Positions 61,893 through 64,000 of a stretch of DNA of 64,000 nt are shown piece after piece (the first letter of the stretch is position 1; every line of letters starts with the position of its first letter). The notes beneath the pieces were generated by a model. That model worked only from the letters and a program-made list of their open reading frames with translations. It searched no databases and was not told where the DNA came from. The DNA is taken from positions 4,737,501-4,801,500 of the forward strand of contig NZ_LR134289.1 in NCBI RefSeq assembly GCF_900636535.1, read 5' to 3'. A program made the position numbers and the translations under genes. This stretch comes from Chryseobacterium gleum (GTDB lineage: Bacteria; Bacteroidota; Bacteroidia; Flavobacteriales; Weeksellaceae).

Positions 61893-64000
61893 TCAATTCT
61901 GTTTTATTAATGATTCAAGCTTATCCTTATAAATTATGTGATTCTCAGGGTTATTACTTATTTTAAATAAGTCAATGAGAAATTGATACATCTTTACAGC
62001 ATGCGTATTTTTGATTCCTTGCGATTCCAGAATTTCTACACATCTTAATTGATGTATTATTGCATCATCCAAATTGTTTTTCAAAATGGAACTTTCCGAT
62101 AATTTATTGTAGTAGCTAGATAATAGAAGTTCATTTCTCTTTTCTTTGGGTATTGAATTATGATATTTAATAGCTTTCTTGATCAATGACTCAGATTCAT
62201 CAAAATTTTTGTTCCTACGGTGAAGTTCAGACAATATACTATACCCTACGCCGACTTGTGCATCATGATAAAAATAATTTTGTTTTCTAAGGGCTGCTAC
62301 TTTTTGGAGACATTTGAGTACGTTTTCTGGATCATCTTTTAAAAGATATGCCTGCGCCAGATTTTGTAATGATGTAATAAACATTAATAAATCACCGTTT
62401 TTAAAATCACGAGAATGTTGTAAATATAAATTATTAGCTTTTCTTTGGTATTTAATAATATCATCCAAAGAATTTTCAATATTTAATGTTGATGCTAGAT
62501 TGTTATACATTGCTCCCAAGCAAAGCGCATCCTTTCCTAAATATTTTTCAGTTCTCTTTATCAAGTCTGCCCATAATTCATCGCTATTATCACGTATAAA
62601 GAAGAATGATGATAAATGCAAATATTCATTTTCAAGAAGTAAAAGCGGCTGATAAATACTTGTCCGATACTCTTCTTTAATGTTATTTAAAATTGATTCA
62701 GCATATTTTAAAAATCTGAATGATTCTTTTGGATTATTATAACCTTCGGTTAATCTATGTGTTAGCCAAGATATATATAACATGAAACCTATAAAATCGC
62801 TATTCCCAGCTCTTAATCTATATATAATTGTTTGTTGGAGTATTTTATGAACTCGTATACTTTTCTTGTCATTCTCGTATTGTACAAGCCCTTTCTTTTC
62901 TAAAGAATTAATTGAGTTTATATAACTTAGTTTGTTAGCATCATAAAATTCCTTACCACAAATTAATACTAAATCTTCAATGACAATATCTGTAGATGGG
63001 AGTAAGGCAAGATAATCCAAAAAGAACTTTTCTGTATCGTTGATACCTTTTACAGAAAATTTTTGCAGAATAAAGTCAAATATAGCCGTTACTTTATTCT
63101 CCTTATCATAAAGGTCAATATCTATTTTGAGCAATTCATTATTTAGATTTTGTGTTTCTAAGGAATTAAATACAAACTCTAAAGTTAGATCAAATCCATT
63201 CTCAATAGTTTTGGCAACAAGCTCTATGATAAGGGTGTTAAACTCGATATAATTTATAAAAGATTTAAATACTGTTTCGTCAAATTCCTTTGAACAATGT
63301 AATTTAAAAAGGCTGATTGCACTGTCATAATCCAAATACGGAAGTAAGTAAGGGTTTAACGTTTTAAGTTTTGCTCGCGTAAGAAATATTTTCTTCCAGT
63401 TTCTTAAATTCGCGATGTTGTTAAGAGCAGAATAAGTCTCGTCATTTTCTTGGATGTCTAGTATGATAAGGTTATTTTCACCAATTTTATCTAGCTCATT
63501 CAATATAATATTAAACTGTTCTTCTACAGTTTTATCCTTATCCAAATTGATACGCAAGTTAGAAAGCAACAGGTTATTAAAGACAAATGAAGTTTCTATT
63601 GATTTTTCGATATTTAACCATACGACGTTATTAAATTTATTGCGGTTAATTGTAAGAAATTTTTTAGCAAATGTTGTTTTTCCAACACCACCATAATTAT
63701 TAACTGTTATAAGTTTTTTTTTGTTGAGAATATCAAATACCTCCTTAAGTTCATTTTCCCAACCAAATACTTCTTCAACATCATTGACATATGGAACTAA
63801 TGTCAAATCAAGCTTTTCTAATGTATTTGGTCTTAGCTTTTCTATTAATACAGCTTGACTTTCCTGTACGGATTCAACCGCTTTAATTCTATCCTTTATT
63901 TCCTCTAATTCAAAACCAATTAATTGTATAAATTTTGAATCAATTCTTTGAAATATTTCAGTATCTGTTAGATTTAAAAGGTTTTGTAAGTCCAAGCTTG
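61893..64000 (-). CDS. NB-ARC/TPR (STAND-type) ATPase, 5' partial
   Basis: At least 700 residues; the frame stays open to the window edge, so the N-terminus is missing. P-loop NYGGVGKTT (about 101-108 of the visible protein), Walker B LIILDIQEN, the NB-ARC arginine in FLTRAKL, and a degenerate GLPL-like site followed by a winged helix. The last ~300 residues form TPR-like helical repeats. This is the STAND architecture used by Avs-type antiphage sensors and other signalling ATPases. The effector, if any, would be in the off-window N-terminus. Confidence 0.8.
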   Translation of the reverse strand, partial: SLDLQNLLNLTDTEIFQRIDSKFIQLIGFELEEIKDRIKAVESVQESQAVLIEKLRPNTLEKLDLTLVPYVNDVEEVFGWENELKEVFDILNKKKLITVNNYGGVGKTTFAKKFLTINRNKFNNVVWLNIEKSIETSFVFNNLLLSNLRINLDKDKTVEEQFNIILNELDKIGENNLIILDIQENDETYSALNNIANLRNWKKIFLTRAKLKTLNPYLLPYLDYDSAISLFKLHCSKEFDETVFKSFINYIEFNTLIIELVAKTIENGFDLTLEFVFNSLETQNLNNELLKIDIDLYDKENKVTAIFDFILQKFSVKGINDTEKFFLDYLALLPSTDIVIEDLVLICGKEFYDANKLSYINSINSLEKKGLVQYENDKKSIRVHKILQQTIIYRLRAGNSDFIGFMLYISWLTHRLTEGYNNPKESFRFLKYAESILNNIKEEYRTSIYQPLLLLENEYLHLSSFFFIRDNSDELWADLIKRTEKYLGKDALCLGAMYNNLASTLNIENSLDDIIKYQRKANNLYLQHSRDFKNGDLLMFITSLQNLAQAYLLKDDPENVLKCLQKVAALRKQNYFYHDAQVGVGYSILSELHRRNKNFDESESLIKKAIKYHNSIPKEKRNELLLSSYYNKLSESSILKNNLDDAIIHQLRCVEILESQGIKNTHAVKMYQFLIDLFKISNNPENHIIYKDKLESLIKQN

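Overview
The window looks like chromosome from a flavobacterium, most likely a Chryseobacterium-type member of the Weeksellaceae. It is AT-rich. Many genes are preceded by the Bacteroidota promoter signature TAnnTTTG, and the outer-membrane genes are of the SusC/SusD and Oar-like TonB types. No 16S rRNA is present, so the genus is inferred from gene style only.

Layout. (1) 0-10 kb: a complete kdp potassium-uptake locus, made of a sigma-54 type regulator (5' end off-window), three tiny membrane ORFs ending in kdpF, kdpA-B-C, an outer-membrane porin-like barrel, a KdpD sensor-domain protein and a separate histidine kinase. (2) 10.5-14.9 kb: an AT-rich accessory patch with a toxin-like lipoprotein, two small partner genes and a ParE-type toxin-antitoxin pair. 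(3) 14.9-17 kb: ligA. (4) 17-27.7 kb: a nutrient-scavenging block with an Oar-like TonB receptor, a glycerophosphodiesterase, SusC, SusD and a calcineurin-like phosphoesterase. Two of its promoters carry six 11-bp-phased TTAAnA-type repeats each, resembling tandem Pho boxes. (5) 28-36.7 kb: housekeeping and regulatory genes (SDR, prmA, EamA, isochorismatase-like, MFS, TetR, e(P4) phosphatase, Crp/Fnr plus MBL hydrolase). (6) 36.8-37.2 kb: tRNA-Arg and tRNA-Pro with a tandem-duplicated, broken tRNA-Arg. (7) 37.5-39.9 kb: remains of toxin/immunity genes inserted beside a duplicated copy of a nuclease gene start. (8) 40-51.2 kb: nuclease, TauE/SafE, then two convergent molybdenum-cofactor gene groups (moaD-moaE-fdhD-YdeP-type oxidoreductase; moaA-moeA-moaC-mobA-moeB). 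(9) 51.2-64 kb: an accessory island. It holds a three-gene DUF262/AAA ATPase/unknown operon between 77-bp imperfect direct repeats, a helicase-nuclease fusion, a DUF4209/HEPN-like protein and an NB-ARC/TPR STAND-type protein that runs off the window edge.

How the genes work together. The kdp block is a self-contained K+ starvation system with an NtrC-like regulator where KdpE is usual. The 17-27.7 kb block probably captures organic phosphate at the outer membrane and hydrolyses phosphodiesters, and I infer it is phosphate-regulated. The Moco block makes the cofactor for the YdeP-like oxidoreductase it flanks. The 51-64 kb island has the composition of an antiviral defence island. Its three-gene operon is the best candidate for an undescribed system, but this rests on gene architecture only.
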